The position numbers were made by a program, and so were the translations under genes. From assembly GCA_963745675.1 (NCBI GenBank), contig CAVUYM010000027.1:186001-250000 (forward strand): a stretch of DNA of 64,000 nucleotides. Direction: 5' to 3'. This document shows positions 1 to 8,686 of this stretch, piece after piece; the stretch's first letter is position 1; each line of letters starts with the position of its first letter. Under the pieces are notes generated by a model. That model was not told the DNA's origin. It did no database searches and saw only the letters and a list, made by a program, of their open reading frames with translations. This DNA is from JAUIIK01 sp963745675 (GTDB lineage: Bacteria; Chloroflexota; Chloroflexia; Thermomicrobiales; CFX8).

Positions 1-2
1 TC

Positions 3-239
3 CATCGTTTGCGCATCGGGGTCGGTCGACCGACGTCTGGATCTACGATAGGTTTTCTTCTTTCGAGATTCTCGGTCGAGCAGCGGCGATTCGTTCCTGA
101 CATAGTGTCGCTGGCCGCTGATGCATCGGAAAGCTGGGTACGTTTTGGCATGGATGCCACGATGAATGAGTACAACACACGAAGTGTTGACACGCGCCAT
201 GAGAGCGCGGCTGGCTCGCCGCAACTACGGGGGAATTGA
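3..239 (+). CDS. pth: peptidyl-tRNA hydrolase, C-terminal part (5' end outside window)
   Basis: This is the last 78 codons of a gene entering from the left, with its stop at 237-239. The frame reads RLRIGVGRP near the start, then a D-x-V--L-S-F-x-x-E-Q pattern, an alanine-rich helix, and ends in an AMNEYN-like segment (DATMNEYN). These match the C-terminal third of bacterial Pth, which releases peptides from prematurely dropped peptidyl-tRNA in the cytoplasm. The catalytic His/Asp/Asn residues lie in the missing N-terminal part. The tail after MNEYN (about 21 residues) is unlike Pth and may be non-conserved. The stop overlaps the start of the next gene as TGATG, which suggests coupled translation. 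A standalone short ORF is the alternative, but the Pth pattern is convincing. Confidence 0.75.
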   Translation, partial: HRLRIGVGRPTSGSTIGFLLSRFSVEQRRFVPDIVSLAADASESWVRFGMDATMNEYNTRSVDTRHESAAGSPQLRGN

Positions 240-1090
240 TGGAAATTACGAGAGTTACAGTAGTCGGCGCCGGCACCATGGGCCGTGGGATCACGCAGGT
301 ACTCGCCCAATCCGGGATCGTTGTGACGATGACGGATCGGGATGAAGAGTCGGTCAGCGCAGGCCTTGAGGCAATCGGGAACTCACTTGGCAGAGCCGTA
401 GCGCGGGGTCGGATCGACCAGGAGGATGCCGATCTTGCGATGAGCCTGGTCGAGGTCGAAGTGGGTTTCGAGTCCGTCCGGTCTGCTGATCTCGTTATCG
501 AAGCTGTCGTTGAACAGGCCGACGTCAAGCGGGCGGTCTTTCGCAATCTCGACCAATTGGCGCCGGAACAGACGATTCTGGCCTCGAATACGTCATCGAT
601 ATCCATTACTTCTCTTGGGTCGGTGACGAAACGCCCAGATCTCGTCGTAGGGATGCATTTCTTCAATCCTGTTCCGGTGATGAGCCTGGTCGAAGTTGTC
701 AGAGGTTTCGACACATCTGACCAGTGTGTGGAAGCAACGATAAATCTGGCTCGAAAAGCCGGAAAGACTCCGGTGGAGGTCCGCGACTTTCCCGGTTTCG
801 TCTCTAATCGAGTGCTTATGCCGATGATCAATGAGGCGGTGTTCTGCCTGATGGAGGGCGTGGCAACGCGCGAAAGCATTGATGAAGTGATGAATCTGGG
901 TATGAATCATCCCATGGGACCGCTCGCACTTGCGGACCTAATCGGGCTCGATGTCTGCCTCGACATTCTCATCGTCCTTCAACGCGATCTAGGCGATCCA
1001 AAATACAGACCGTGCCCACTTCTACGACAGTACGTCGAGGCGGGTAGATTGGGCCGCAAAACTGGACGTGGATTCTTTGAATATAGCTAG
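239..1090 (+). CDS. 3-hydroxybutyryl-CoA dehydrogenase
   Basis: This 283-residue NAD-dependent 3-hydroxyacyl-CoA dehydrogenase oxidises (S)-3-hydroxyacyl-CoA to 3-ketoacyl-CoA in fatty-acid or butyrate-type metabolism. The N-terminal Rossmann motif VVGAGTMGRGI is at residues 8-18. The catalytic segment HFFNP is near residue 140 and the C-terminal dimerisation domain begins around SNRVLMPMINEA. Length is normal for the single-function Hbd/PaaH type. The upstream TTG at 236 is in frame, but ATG 239 has the better position behind the purine-rich GGGGGAA at 229-235. It is followed at once by an acyl-CoA dehydrogenase, a B12-binding mutase subunit and MeaB, so it probably serves acyl-CoA breakdown feeding into propionyl/methylmalonyl-CoA. 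Substrate chain length cannot be read from the sequence. Confidence 0.9.
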   Translation: MEITRVTVVGAGTMGRGITQVLAQSGIVVTMTDRDEESVSAGLEAIGNSLGRAVARGRIDQEDADLAMSLVEVEVGFESVRSADLVIEAVVEQADVKRAVFRNLDQLAPEQTILASNTSSISITSLGSVTKRPDLVVGMHFFNPVPVMSLVEVVRGFDTSDQCVEATINLARKAGKTPVEVRDFPGFVSNRVLMPMINEAVFCLMEGVATRESIDEVMNLGMNHPMGPLALADLIGLDVCLDILIVLQRDLGDPKYRPCPLLRQYVEAGRLGRKTGRGFFEYS

Positions 1091-1107
1091 TTAGGGGAAT
1101 CTTGGAC

Positions 1108-2277
1108 ATGGTATCCACTCAGCTCCCCCTCACCTCCGATCAGGTGGCGATACGCGATGTAACGCGCGAATTCGCGCAGGAGGTTGTCGCGCCGCTAGCC
1201 GACGAACGCGATGAAAACCAGGAGTTCCCGGCGAAGGAAGTCGAAGCCGCTGCCGCCGTCGGGCTACTGGGAATGACTATTCCTGAAGACTATGACGGCT
1301 TTCCGCTCGATGCGGTTTCGATAGCACTCGCGTACGAAGAGCTTGCCAAAGTTTCGGCCTCCGTTTCCGTGATCCTTTCTGTCCACAACACGCTCGTTGC
1401 CCAGGCTATCGCCGAACATGCGACCGATCAGGTGCGTGGTACGTATTTACCCGACATGGCTTCTGGAGCGCGGATAGGATCGTATGCCCTCACTGAGCCA
1501 GAGGCAGGCTCCGACGCTGCTTCGATTCGGACACGGGCGATTCGCGTCGAGGGCGGCTATGAACTCTCGGGTGAGAAAGTCTTCATAAGCTCGGCCGGGC
1601 ATGCGGGAGTGATCGTCGCATTCGCGGTAACTGATCCTGACATGCGAACTTCTCAACGGATCACAGCCTTCGTCGTCGATCCAGCTGACGATGGTGTCGA
1701 AGTCGGTCCGCCGGAAAAGAAACTCGGCATTCTTGCTTCAGAGATCTGTTCAATCCGTTTTGATCGCTGCTTCGTCGACGATAGTTGCGTGCTCGGGACG
1801 GTTGGCGGTGGATTTGGCATCGCAATGGGCTTGCTTAGTTCTGGACGCATCGGAATCGCTGCTCAAGCTGCGGGAATCGCCGCCGCGGCGCTCGAAAAGA
1901 GCCGTGACTACGCAATGACGCGCAAGCAATTTGGGTCACCAATCTCGGATTTCCAGGCGATTCAATGGAAACTGGCCGATATGTCAACGGATTTAGAAGC
2001 TGCACGCTTGCTGATCTGGAATGCCGCACGATTGAAGGACGCGGGAATGCCCTACTCAACCGAAGCATCGCAGGCGAAGCTATTTTCCAGCCAGGTGGCT
2101 GTAAAGGCTGCCAACGAAGCAGTTCAGATTCACGGCGGATACGGGTATTTGAAAAGCTACGGTGTCGAGCGACTTTACCGCGACGCCAAGATCACCGAGA
2201 TCTATGAAGGCACCTCGGAGATTCAGCGACTGGTCATCTCTCGCTCGATTCTCTCTGAAAATTCGGCGCGGAGGTAA
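1108..2277 (+). CDS. acyl-CoA dehydrogenase
   Basis: A 389-residue FAD-dependent acyl-CoA dehydrogenase, full length for the short/medium-chain family. Visible landmarks are the FAD-binding YALTEPEAGSDA block, the RKQFGSPISDFQAIQ segment and the QIHGGYGY motif. The catalytic base is the Glu of YEGTSEIQRLVI near the C-terminus. It introduces the alpha-beta double bond, passing electrons to electron-transferring flavoprotein. ATG 1108 is preferred over the in-frame TTG 1102 because AGGGGAA at 1093-1099 is better spaced for it. It lies 17 bases after the hydroxyacyl-CoA dehydrogenase and 8 bases before the B12-binding subunit, so these genes form one operon. Isobutyryl-, butyryl- and methylsuccinyl-CoA-type specificities are all possible. 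Confidence 0.9.
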   Translation: MVSTQLPLTSDQVAIRDVTREFAQEVVAPLADERDENQEFPAKEVEAAAAVGLLGMTIPEDYDGFPLDAVSIALAYEELAKVSASVSVILSVHNTLVAQAIAEHATDQVRGTYLPDMASGARIGSYALTEPEAGSDAASIRTRAIRVEGGYELSGEKVFISSAGHAGVIVAFAVTDPDMRTSQRITAFVVDPADDGVEVGPPEKKLGILASEICSIRFDRCFVDDSCVLGTVGGGFGIAMGLLSSGRIGIAAQAAGIAAAALEKSRDYAMTRKQFGSPISDFQAIQWKLADMSTDLEAARLLIWNAARLKDAGMPYSTEASQAKLFSSQVAVKAANEAVQIHGGYGYLKSYGVERLYRDAKITEIYEGTSEIQRLVISRSILSENSARR

Positions 2278-2285
2278 TTGACGCG

Positions 2286-2708
2286 ATGGACGCCGTCAGA
2301 CCGCCGATCAGGGTATTGATCGCAAAGCCCGGGCTGGATGGGCATGACCGAGGAGCACGAGTGATAGCCCGTGCGCTTCGAGACGAGGGCATGGAGGTTA
2401 TCTATACGGGTCTCTTCCAGACGCCCGCCATGATCGTGCGGGCTGCAGTCGATGAGGACGTGGATGTCGTAGGGCTTTCGATCCTGTCCGGAGCTCACCT
2501 AACCCTGCTTCCAGAAATAGTTCGCGAACTCCGCGAGGCTGGGCGTGACGACGCTCTCGTCGTTGCCGGTGGAACCATCCCTCCGAGCGATCTTGAAATG
2601 CTCTACAAAGCGGGCATCAATAGGGTCTTCGGCCCTGGCACGCCACTCAACGAAATTGTGGAATATATCCGCAACGAGTCTCCAAAGCGGACAGCCGGGC
2701 CAGTTTGA
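2286..2708 (+). CDS. methylmalonyl-CoA mutase-type B12-binding subunit
   Basis: This 140-residue protein is a stand-alone cobalamin-binding domain. The base-off signature is LDGHDRG near residue 18 (D-x-H-x-x-G), with the downstream GLSIL and VVAGGT segments that cradle the nucleotide tail. Such small subunits pair with a separate large subunit in methylmalonyl-CoA, ethylmalonyl-CoA or 2-hydroxyisobutyryl-CoA mutases. No large subunit is in this window. The next gene encodes the mutase chaperone MeaB and overlaps this stop by four bases (TTGA), so the two are almost certainly co-translated. The carbon-skeleton rearrangement served cannot be fixed without the catalytic subunit. Confidence 0.85.
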   Translation: MDAVRPPIRVLIAKPGLDGHDRGARVIARALRDEGMEVIYTGLFQTPAMIVRAAVDEDVDVVGLSILSGAHLTLLPEIVRELREAGRDDALVVAGGTIPPSDLEMLYKAGINRVFGPGTPLNEIVEYIRNESPKRTAGPV

Positions 2709-3634
2709 CGAGCGAACGAGGATTGCGGGAGCGATTCTTCTCGGGCGACCGGTCGGCGTTGGCGCGCGTCCTGAGCTTCGTCGAGGACCATCCAAATCTA
2801 GCCGGTACGTGGATCGCCGATCTCCCGCCAATATCGAGATCGAAAGTCATTGGAGTTACTGGTCCACCGGGAGCTGGTAAGAGCACCCTGGTGAACGGCC
2901 TCGTACGAGCGTATAGAACATCCGGGCTAACAGTGGGTGTCCTTGCATTCGACCCGTCCAGCCGCAAGACAGGTGGGGCGGCTCTGGGCGATCGCATCCG
3001 CATGAATGAAACCTGGAGCGATGACGGTGTATACATCCGCTCGCTCGCGAATCGTGGCCGACTGGGCGGGCTATCAGACGCGGTTTTTGGCTCGCTACGG
3101 GCCTATGATGCCTTCGGGATTGATCTGGTTCTGATTGAAACGGTGGGTGTCGGCCAGGGCGAAATAGAGGTCGCAGAGGTCGCCGATGTCACTATCCTGA
3201 TTCAAGTACCCGGTGCTGGGGACACCGTTCAGCTGATAAAAGCCGGTGTCCTGGAAATAGCCGATATTCTTGTCGTTAACAAATCCGATCTCCCCGGCGC
3301 CGGCGAATTGCTTAGGGAACTTCGCAGTCTCGTCACGCAGGTTGCGCCGTCAATGTCTGACACGGCAGTGGTGCCAACGACGGCAACTTCTATTGACAGT
3401 CTTGATTCTCTCGTCGATGTGATCGATAAGCATTTGCTGGAGCACGCGACTCGGGACAATTCCGCAAGAGCGTCGTCCGAAATCAAACACTTTGTCATGT
3501 CTGAATTGGAACGTCAGATTGATGCTGCTTTGCAGTCGCCGTCGGGCGTAAAACTCATTCACGCCGTTGAATGTAGTCAGTCGAATCCCTGGGAAGTTCG
3601 GAAAACGCTGATCCGCGAAATTACACCTCGCTAA
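2705..3634 (+). CDS. meaB: MeaB/ArgK-family GTPase, mutase chaperone
   Basis: This 309-residue G3E-family GTPase protects and reloads the B12-dependent acyl-CoA mutase. The P-loop GPPGAGKST is near residue 53, the FDPSSRKTGGAALGDRIRM block follows, the switch region is ETVGVGQGE and the base-recognition motif is NKSD. Length and motif order match MeaB (the former ArgK/YgfD). The start is a TTG overlapping the TGA of the B12-binding subunit (TTGA). The same arrangement occurs at ruvC-tlyA in this window, which supports the unusual start. It ends four bases into the convergent tlyA gene. Pairing with the B12 subunit makes methylmalonyl-type mutase maturation the likely role. Confidence 0.9.
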   Translation: MTSERGLRERFFSGDRSALARVLSFVEDHPNLAGTWIADLPPISRSKVIGVTGPPGAGKSTLVNGLVRAYRTSGLTVGVLAFDPSSRKTGGAALGDRIRMNETWSDDGVYIRSLANRGRLGGLSDAVFGSLRAYDAFGIDLVLIETVGVGQGEIEVAEVADVTILIQVPGAGDTVQLIKAGVLEIADILVVNKSDLPGAGELLRELRSLVTQVAPSMSDTAVVPTTATSIDSLDSLVDVIDKHLLEHATRDNSARASSEIKHFVMSELERQIDAALQSPSGVKLIHAVECSQSNPWEVRKTLIREITPR

Positions 3635-4420
3635 ACGTCGAACACTGTTCTCACCGCGTTCTCAATCGTCGCTTCATCTGCACGGAGACCTTCGACAAGC
3701 GATAGGAGAAACTCTTCATTTCCAGCGGGTCCAATCAAAGGAGAGCGGATTAGCCCTTCAAATCCCAGGTTCCTCTCGGCAGCGAACTCGATGATTTGCC
3801 GCACGACCCTCTCCCGTACATTCTCATCCCGGACAACCCCCTGACGGCTGACGGCTCCTCGTCCGGCCTCGAACTGTGGCTTGATCAACGCGACGACTCT
3901 TCCGCCAGCGGAGAGCGATTCCTGAATTGCCGGAATGACCAAGCGCAGACGAGATAAACGATACGTCGATAACGATCAAGTCCAGCGGCTCGGGAAGTGG
4001 ATCCATGTAGCGCGCGTTGGTTCGTTCCAAGACGACGACACGAGGGTCTTCACGCAGGGTGTAGTTGAGTTGGCCGTAGCCGACATCGACGGCATAGACG
4101 CGAGCGGCTCCATGTTGAAGCAGGCAATCGGTAAAGCCACCGGTTGAAGCGCCGATGTCAGCCGCAACTATGCCATCGACATCGATCGAAAACGCCGCGA
4201 GAGCTGCTTCGAGTTTCATGCCTCCACGGCTCACATAGCGTGGTTTCTCGCGCAGCGAAAGTACGGTATCGGCGGCGAGCTGCTCCGCCGGTTTCGTTAC
4301 TCTGCCGTCTGGAGTTTGAACATCTCCGGCGACGATGAGAACCTTGGCCTTCGATCGGGACGATGCGAGTCCCTGTCTCACGAGTAGTTCATCGGCCCGC
4401 ACCCGCTCGATCCGGGTCAA
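3631..4420 (-). CDS. tlyA: TlyA-family rRNA 2'-O-methyltransferase / hemolysin A (frameshifted)
   Basis: The product has an N-terminal S4 RNA-binding domain (RADELLVRQGL...) and an FtsJ-like methyltransferase domain with the SAM motif ADIGASTGGFTD. It then has the DVSFIS block and KPQFEAG near the C-terminus. TlyA 2'-O-methylates 16S and 23S rRNA. The reading frame breaks just after DVSFISS, at about 3941-3946. Removing one base restores a continuous 262-residue protein in which FISSALVIPA lines up with the usual FISLKLILPP. I chose the TTG at 4418-4420, which overlaps the ruvC stop as TTGA. The longer ORF from 4471 would overlap ruvC by about 55 bases. The single extra base looks like a sequence error rather than a real break. 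Confidence 0.8.
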
Positions 4421-4914
4421 CTCTGCGCTCTCGCCGTTGCCTCGCGAAACGCCGCTGTGAATGCGTGACAAATCGCAACCGCTAACGCATCCGCGGCGTC
4501 ATCCGGTGTCGGATACTGGTCAAGGCGCAGGATCGTCCTGACCATATCCTGGACCTGACGCTTGTCCGCCCCACCGTAACCTGCAATCGCCAATTTCACT
4601 TCGGTAGGCTTGTATTCAAAAATGGGCAAATCGGACTTCGCTGCTGCGAGCATTGCGACTCCCCTCGCCTGGCCAACGGCAAGAGCCGTCGTCGTATTTC
4701 GTGCGAAAAAAAGCTGTTCGATCGCCATTTCGTCGGGATCGAATTCGGAGATTATGTCTAGTAGCGAATCATAAATGATTTCAAGCCTTTTCCCGGTACT
4801 GTCGCCTTTGTGGGTTTCTATTGCTCCGTATTCGATCATGTGTATCTCATCGCTTCCATCGACGATGCCATAGCCGAGGAGTGCTGTACCGGGATCAATT
4901 CCGAGCGTTTTCAT
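4417..4914 (-). CDS. ruvC: Holliday junction resolvase RuvC
   Basis: A 165-residue endonuclease that cuts Holliday junctions with RuvAB. The RNase H-like catalytic acids are visible: the Asp of GIDPG near the N-terminus, the Glu of AIEQLFF, and the paired Asp of PDDAADALAVAICHA near the C-terminus. Length is typical. The ATG at 4912-4914 gives the canonical MKTLGIDPG start, and an upstream extension to 4977 is not conserved. ruvA is absent from the window and ruvB lies about 50 kb away, so the usual ruvCAB cluster is dispersed. It faces rpoD across a 291-base divergent region and overlaps the start of tlyA. Confidence 0.92.
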   Translation of the reverse strand: MKTLGIDPGTALLGYGIVDGSDEIHMIEYGAIETHKGDSTGKRLEIIYDSLLDIISEFDPDEMAIEQLFFARNTTTALAVGQARGVAMLAAAKSDLPIFEYKPTEVKLAIAGYGGADKRQVQDMVRTILRLDQYPTPDDAADALAVAICHAFTAAFREATARAQS

Positions 4915-5012
4915 AGTGTTCGAGCTTACTTTCGATCCGTGATACAGCCATCTCTTGATGAATTCTTGCGCGTTCAATCAGCGATACATCATGGTTTAGC
5001 GGCGCTAACCTA

Positions 5013-5041
5013 TTGAAATCTGTGCATATCTCGCGTATATT
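5013..5041 (+). promoter_or_regulatory. sigma-70-type promoter for rpoD
   Basis: TTGAAA at 5013-5018 and TATATT at 5036-5041 are separated by exactly 17 bases, close to the group-1 sigma consensus. Transcription would start near 5048, leaving a leader of about 160 bases before the rpoD ATG at 5206. The rest of the ruvC-rpoD interval (4915-5205) shows no gene. Confidence 0.5.
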
Positions 5042-5205
5042 AGAGCAAATTCACGCGACACAGGTCACATCTTACGGTTTGAAGTCCGAAGGGCACACCG
5101 ACTGGGAAACGGTTCGCTGTCCCATAGATGGTCCTACCCGCAACGTCGCTAGGCGTTTCGGGAAATTAGTCGAGGGAAGTGCTATTAGGGAGGGGCTTCG
5201 CGTCG

Positions 5206-6417
5206 ATGTCGGTTAGCAATCTTCTTGCCAAAGGCAAGCAGCAGGGCTTTTTACTTTCCGACGAATGCATCGAAGAATTTCCGGATATACATGACCAGAT
5301 TCAGGCGGTAGATGAATTCTGGTCGAAATTGCTCGATAACGAAATCGAAATTCGAGACTACGCGCCGCTTTCCCGGACGGGAAAGCTAAGGCAGCAGTTT
5401 AGCCACTCGGCGTCAACGCCGGCTGTTACAACGACGTCGACGAAGCGCGCAGCGGCTGCTGAAGCGATGCGCGTTCATCGCCAGGAGCAGTCGGATCCAT
5501 CATTGCTCAGCGCCGCCGATTCCGTGCGGTTGTATCTTCAGGAAATCGGGGAAACCGATCTCTTGACGATGGACGAAGAGCAATGGCTCGCAAGGCGGAT
5601 GGAGCGAGGCCTACAAGCAGCCGAGCGCCTTGCAAATAAGGATTACGATTCCCTGAAAGTGCAGCGAGAACTCGTTCGTGACCGCAACGACGGTGAAGCT
5701 GCGCGTCAGCACCTCATACAGGCAAATCTCAGGCTTGTGGTGAGCGTTGCGAAGAAGTACATCGGCCGAGGGCTTTCGTTCCTGGATCTCATCCAGGAGG
5801 GCAACATCGGTCTGATGAAAGCCACGGACAAGTTCGACTATAACCGCGGTTTCAAGTTTTCGACCTATGCTACCTGGTGGATTCGCCAGGCAATCACTCG
5901 TTCGATCTCCGATCAGAGCCGCACGATCCGCCTACCCGTCCATGTTGGCGAAACGATCAACCGGATCAAGAAGACGAGCCACCGCTTGCAACAGGTGTTC
6001 GAGCGCGAACCGACTTATCTCGAGATCGCCCGAGCGATGGACGTTCCTGAAGAGAAGGTTCGTCAGGTTCTCGATGCATCGCGACATCCGGTATCGCTGG
6101 AAGCACCGGTCGGTCCTGAAGGCGATGCCTTCCTCGGTGACTTCATCGAAGATGATTCGGTGCCTGCGCCGATGGAAATAGCTTCGCATCAGTTGCTGAA
6201 GGATCAGATCGGTGATTCACTCGATCGTCTTGAAGAGCGTGAACGTCGGATCGTAATCTTGCGCTTCGGCCTTGAGGATGGGCGCTATCGAACGCTCGAA
6301 GAGGTCGGCCAGGAATTCGGCATTACTCGCGAGCGCATACGCCAGATTGAATCGAAGGCGCTACGCAAGTTGCGCACCCCGCAGCTCAGTGGTCGCTTGC
6401 GCGGGTATCTCGACTAA
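5206..6417 (+). CDS. rpoD: RNA polymerase primary sigma factor
   Basis: This 403-residue sigma-70 has all main regions. A region 1.1-like N-terminus (residues about 1-55) is followed by an alanine/threonine linker. Region 1.2 contains DSVRLYLQEIG, region 2 contains NLRLVVSVAKKYIGRG, FLDLIQEGNIGLMKA and FSTYATWWIRQAITR, then region 3, and region 4 ends in EEVGQEFGITRERIRQIE. Presence of 1.1 and 1.2 and the highly conserved regions 2 and 4 mark a group-1 (housekeeping) factor. ATG 5206 sits 10 bases after AGGGAGGGG (5187-5195). The ORF can be extended to 5179 but without a ribosome site. It is transcribed alone and ends at the strong hairpin at 6452-6485. Confidence 0.92.
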   Translation: MSVSNLLAKGKQQGFLLSDECIEEFPDIHDQIQAVDEFWSKLLDNEIEIRDYAPLSRTGKLRQQFSHSASTPAVTTTSTKRAAAAEAMRVHRQEQSDPSLLSAADSVRLYLQEIGETDLLTMDEEQWLARRMERGLQAAERLANKDYDSLKVQRELVRDRNDGEAARQHLIQANLRLVVSVAKKYIGRGLSFLDLIQEGNIGLMKATDKFDYNRGFKFSTYATWWIRQAITRSISDQSRTIRLPVHVGETINRIKKTSHRLQQVFEREPTYLEIARAMDVPEEKVRQVLDASRHPVSLEAPVGPEGDAFLGDFIEDDSVPAPMEIASHQLLKDQIGDSLDRLEERERRIVILRFGLEDGRYRTLEEVGQEFGITRERIRQIESKALRKLRTPQLSGRLRGYLD

Positions 6418-6451
6418 CTGCAGCGCACGTACGCTCAAATTGATCGTAGAA

Positions 6452-6485
6452 GTAGAACGCTGCCGGGTACCCGGCGGCGTTCTAC
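6452..6485. terminator. bidirectional hairpin terminator between rpoD and fabF
   Basis: A 34-base, almost perfect inverted repeat begins GTAGAACGC and ends GCGTTCTAC, with a GC-rich centre around CCGGGTACCCGG and one G-T wobble. It lies 34 bases after the rpoD stop and 13 bases before the fabF stop, in a convergent interval. GTTTGTATT follows on the plus strand. No long U-tract is present, so termination may rely mainly on the stem. Confidence 0.75.
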
Positions 6486-6498
6486 GTTTGTATTGAGC

Positions 6499-7734
6499 TT
6501 ACGGGGCTGAGAATACGAGGACGGCGTTGTGACCACCGAAACCGAATGAATTGCTCAAGACGTGTTGCAGTTCACGTTTTCGCGCTTCGATTGGAACATA
6601 GTCGAGATCGCACTCCGGATCGGGATCTTCGTAGTTAATCGTTGGCGGTATGACTGAATCACGAATAGCCAGAACGGAGAATGCCGCTTCGATTGCTGGC
6701 GCAGCACCTAGCAAATGGCCGGTCGCTCCTTTTGTGGATGAGACTGCTGGGATCTGATTGCCAAATGCCGCTTTTATGGCCATCGTTTCGAACTTGTCAT
6801 TCAGCGGCGTCGACGTTCCGTGCGCGTTAACGTAGCAAATCTGTTCCGGCTTCAGGCCAGCCCTCCCGATCGCAAGCAGCATCGCTCTTGTAGCACCTTC
6901 GCCATTCTCCCCTGGCTGTGTGATGTGATGGGCGTCGGCGGCTGAGCCGTAGCCGGACAGCACCGCGAGAATATCTGCTCCACGCTCGATGGCATGGCTC
7001 TCGCGTTCCAGAACGAGCATCGCCCCACCCTCTCCGAGCACGAAACCGTCGCGCCCGATGTCGAAGGGACGACTGGCTCGCGCCGGATCGTCATTACGGC
7101 TTGACAGCGCGCCGGCAGCGGCGAACCCGGCGACGGACGCTGGTGTGATTGCCGCCTCAACTCCGCCAGCCAGCATCACGTCCGCATCACCACGCGTTAT
7201 CGTCTCGAGCGCTTCGCCGATGGCGTGAGCTCCGCTCGCACACGCGCTCACGGTTCCCATGTTCGGACCCCGTAAGCCAAAATGGATCGAGACATACCCG
7301 CTCGCCATATCGACGAGGCTCATCGGGATGAAAAATGGGCTGACCCTTCGTGGGCCGCGTTCGTGCAGACTCCGAACTCCCGCTTCAAAGGTTGAAATGC
7401 CGCCTAGCGCAGTTCCGATGAAGACGCCCATGCGGTCCGCGGCCGCACCATATACAGACAGTCGAGCATGCTCCAATGCTTCTGAGGTGGCCGCTACCGC
7501 CAATTGAATGACCCGATCAGTCTTGCGGGCCTCTTTGCGTCCCAGCAATTCGACGGCATCGAACTCCGGGACTTCGCCGGCAATCTGTACGGGGAAGTCT
7601 GTTGCATCGAACGAAGCAATTCGATCGATTCCTCCGCTACCTCCCACTACCTTGGACCAGCTGCACTCTCGATTCGGAGCCAACGGCGTGATGAGCCCGA
7701 TTCCGGTGACGACCACCCGTATCGCTTCAGTCAA
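6499..7734 (-). CDS. fabF: beta-ketoacyl-ACP synthase II
   Basis: A 411-residue KAS II that condenses malonyl-ACP with acyl-ACP in type II fatty-acid synthesis. The active-site Cys is in VSACASGAHAIGEA around residue 165, and the two catalytic His are in NAHGTSTPLND and KGATGHLLGAA. The C-terminal NSFGFGGHNAVL closes the thiolase fold. Length is normal. The start codon overlaps the stop of the upstream hydroxyacid dehydrogenase by eight bases, so the two are likely co-transcribed although their functions are not obviously linked. No acpP or fabG is nearby. Only the class (KAS II rather than KAS I) is inferred from overall similarity. Confidence 0.92.
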   Translation of the reverse strand: MTEAIRVVVTGIGLITPLAPNRECSWSKVVGGSGGIDRIASFDATDFPVQIAGEVPEFDAVELLGRKEARKTDRVIQLAVAATSEALEHARLSVYGAAADRMGVFIGTALGGISTFEAGVRSLHERGPRRVSPFFIPMSLVDMASGYVSIHFGLRGPNMGTVSACASGAHAIGEALETITRGDADVMLAGGVEAAITPASVAGFAAAGALSSRNDDPARASRPFDIGRDGFVLGEGGAMLVLERESHAIERGADILAVLSGYGSAADAHHITQPGENGEGATRAMLLAIGRAGLKPEQICYVNAHGTSTPLNDKFETMAIKAAFGNQIPAVSSTKGATGHLLGAAPAIEAAFSVLAIRDSVIPPTINYEDPDPECDLDYVPIEARKRELQHVLSNSFGFGGHNAVLVFSAP

Positions 7735-8686
7735 GGGGCAACACCTCCGGATTCAAACAGTGCGGTGGATCGAATCCTTCAATAACCGCAATCAAATTGT
7801 CTACTGCAAGCCGAGTCATTTCCCGCCTTGTGGTAACGGTGGCGCTCGCGATGTGCGGGGTTATTATCACATTGTCAAACTGATAGAGCGGGTGTTCAGC
7901 AGGCAGTGGCTCAGGATCGGTCACGTCGAGAGCGACGGCCTGAAACTTTCCGGCGGCTAACGAATCTACAAGTGCGTCGGTGTCGAGTACCCCGCCGCGC
8001 GCGGTGTTGATCAGGATGGAATCATCTTTCATTGCAGCAAGGCGGTCGGCATCGATCAGGTGTCGGGTGCGACTGTTAAACGGCATATGCAGGCTCACTA
8101 CATCGCTCATTGAAAGCAAATCCAGTAACGAGACGTTTTCATGCTGAGTGTCGACAGTTCGCGGATCGCTGACGAGCACTCGCATTCCAATGTTGGATGC
8201 AATCTCCGCAACTCGTTGACCGATGCGTCCGAATCCGACGATTCCTATTGTCTTCCCCACCAAGTCAATCCCTAGAAATTTCATTGGATACCAGGTGTGC
8301 CACTCGCCCGCTCGAGCCGCCCGATCACTCGTGACGATATGGCGGGCAGCGGCGAACAGCAACGCAATCGTATGTTCCGCCGTTGAATCTGTAAGCACGT
8401 CGGGTGTTGTGCAGACGGCAACTCCCATCGCAGTCGCAGCGTCGACATCGATGTTGTCGAAACCGACCGCCAGATTGCTCACGACTCGCAATCGTGGCAC
8501 TTGAACGAGAACGGTTGCGTCAATGCGATCGGTTAGCAAGGTCAATGCGCCCGTCGCTCCTTCAAGAAGCGTTAGGAGCTCATCAGGGCTCGGCGGAAGA
8601 TCGGAATCCCACTCTGATACGTCGTATCTCTCGCGCAAGCGCGCTATCTGGTCCGGAAATAGGCGCCGGGTCACGGCAATGTTCAT
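7727..8686 (-). CDS. D-isomer-specific 2-hydroxyacid dehydrogenase (glyoxylate/hydroxypyruvate reductase type)
   Basis: This 319-residue NAD(P)-dependent dehydrogenase has the catalytic Arg in NTARGG, the Glu of the VTDPEPLP segment and the His in ITPHIASAT. The nucleotide motif GFGRIGQ is near residue 150. GFDNIDVDAA and the PDVLTDSTAEHTIAL stretch are characteristic of glyoxylate/hydroxypyruvate reductases of the GhrB/GyaR group. A role in the glycerate-glyoxylate-serine connection would fit the one-carbon genes elsewhere in the window, but that is inference. D-lactate or phosphoglycerate dehydrogenase activity is less likely, as there is no ACT domain. It precedes fabF with an eight-base overlap. 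Confidence 0.85.
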   Translation of the reverse strand: MNIAVTRRLFPDQIARLRERYDVSEWDSDLPPSPDELLTLLEGATGALTLLTDRIDATVLVQVPRLRVVSNLAVGFDNIDVDAATAMGVAVCTTPDVLTDSTAEHTIALLFAAARHIVTSDRAARAGEWHTWYPMKFLGIDLVGKTIGIVGFGRIGQRVAEIASNIGMRVLVSDPRTVDTQHENVSLLDLLSMSDVVSLHMPFNSRTRHLIDADRLAAMKDDSILINTARGGVLDTDALVDSLAAGKFQAVALDVTDPEPLPAEHPLYQFDNVIITPHIASATVTTRREMTRLAVDNLIAVIEGFDPPHCLNPEVLPLD

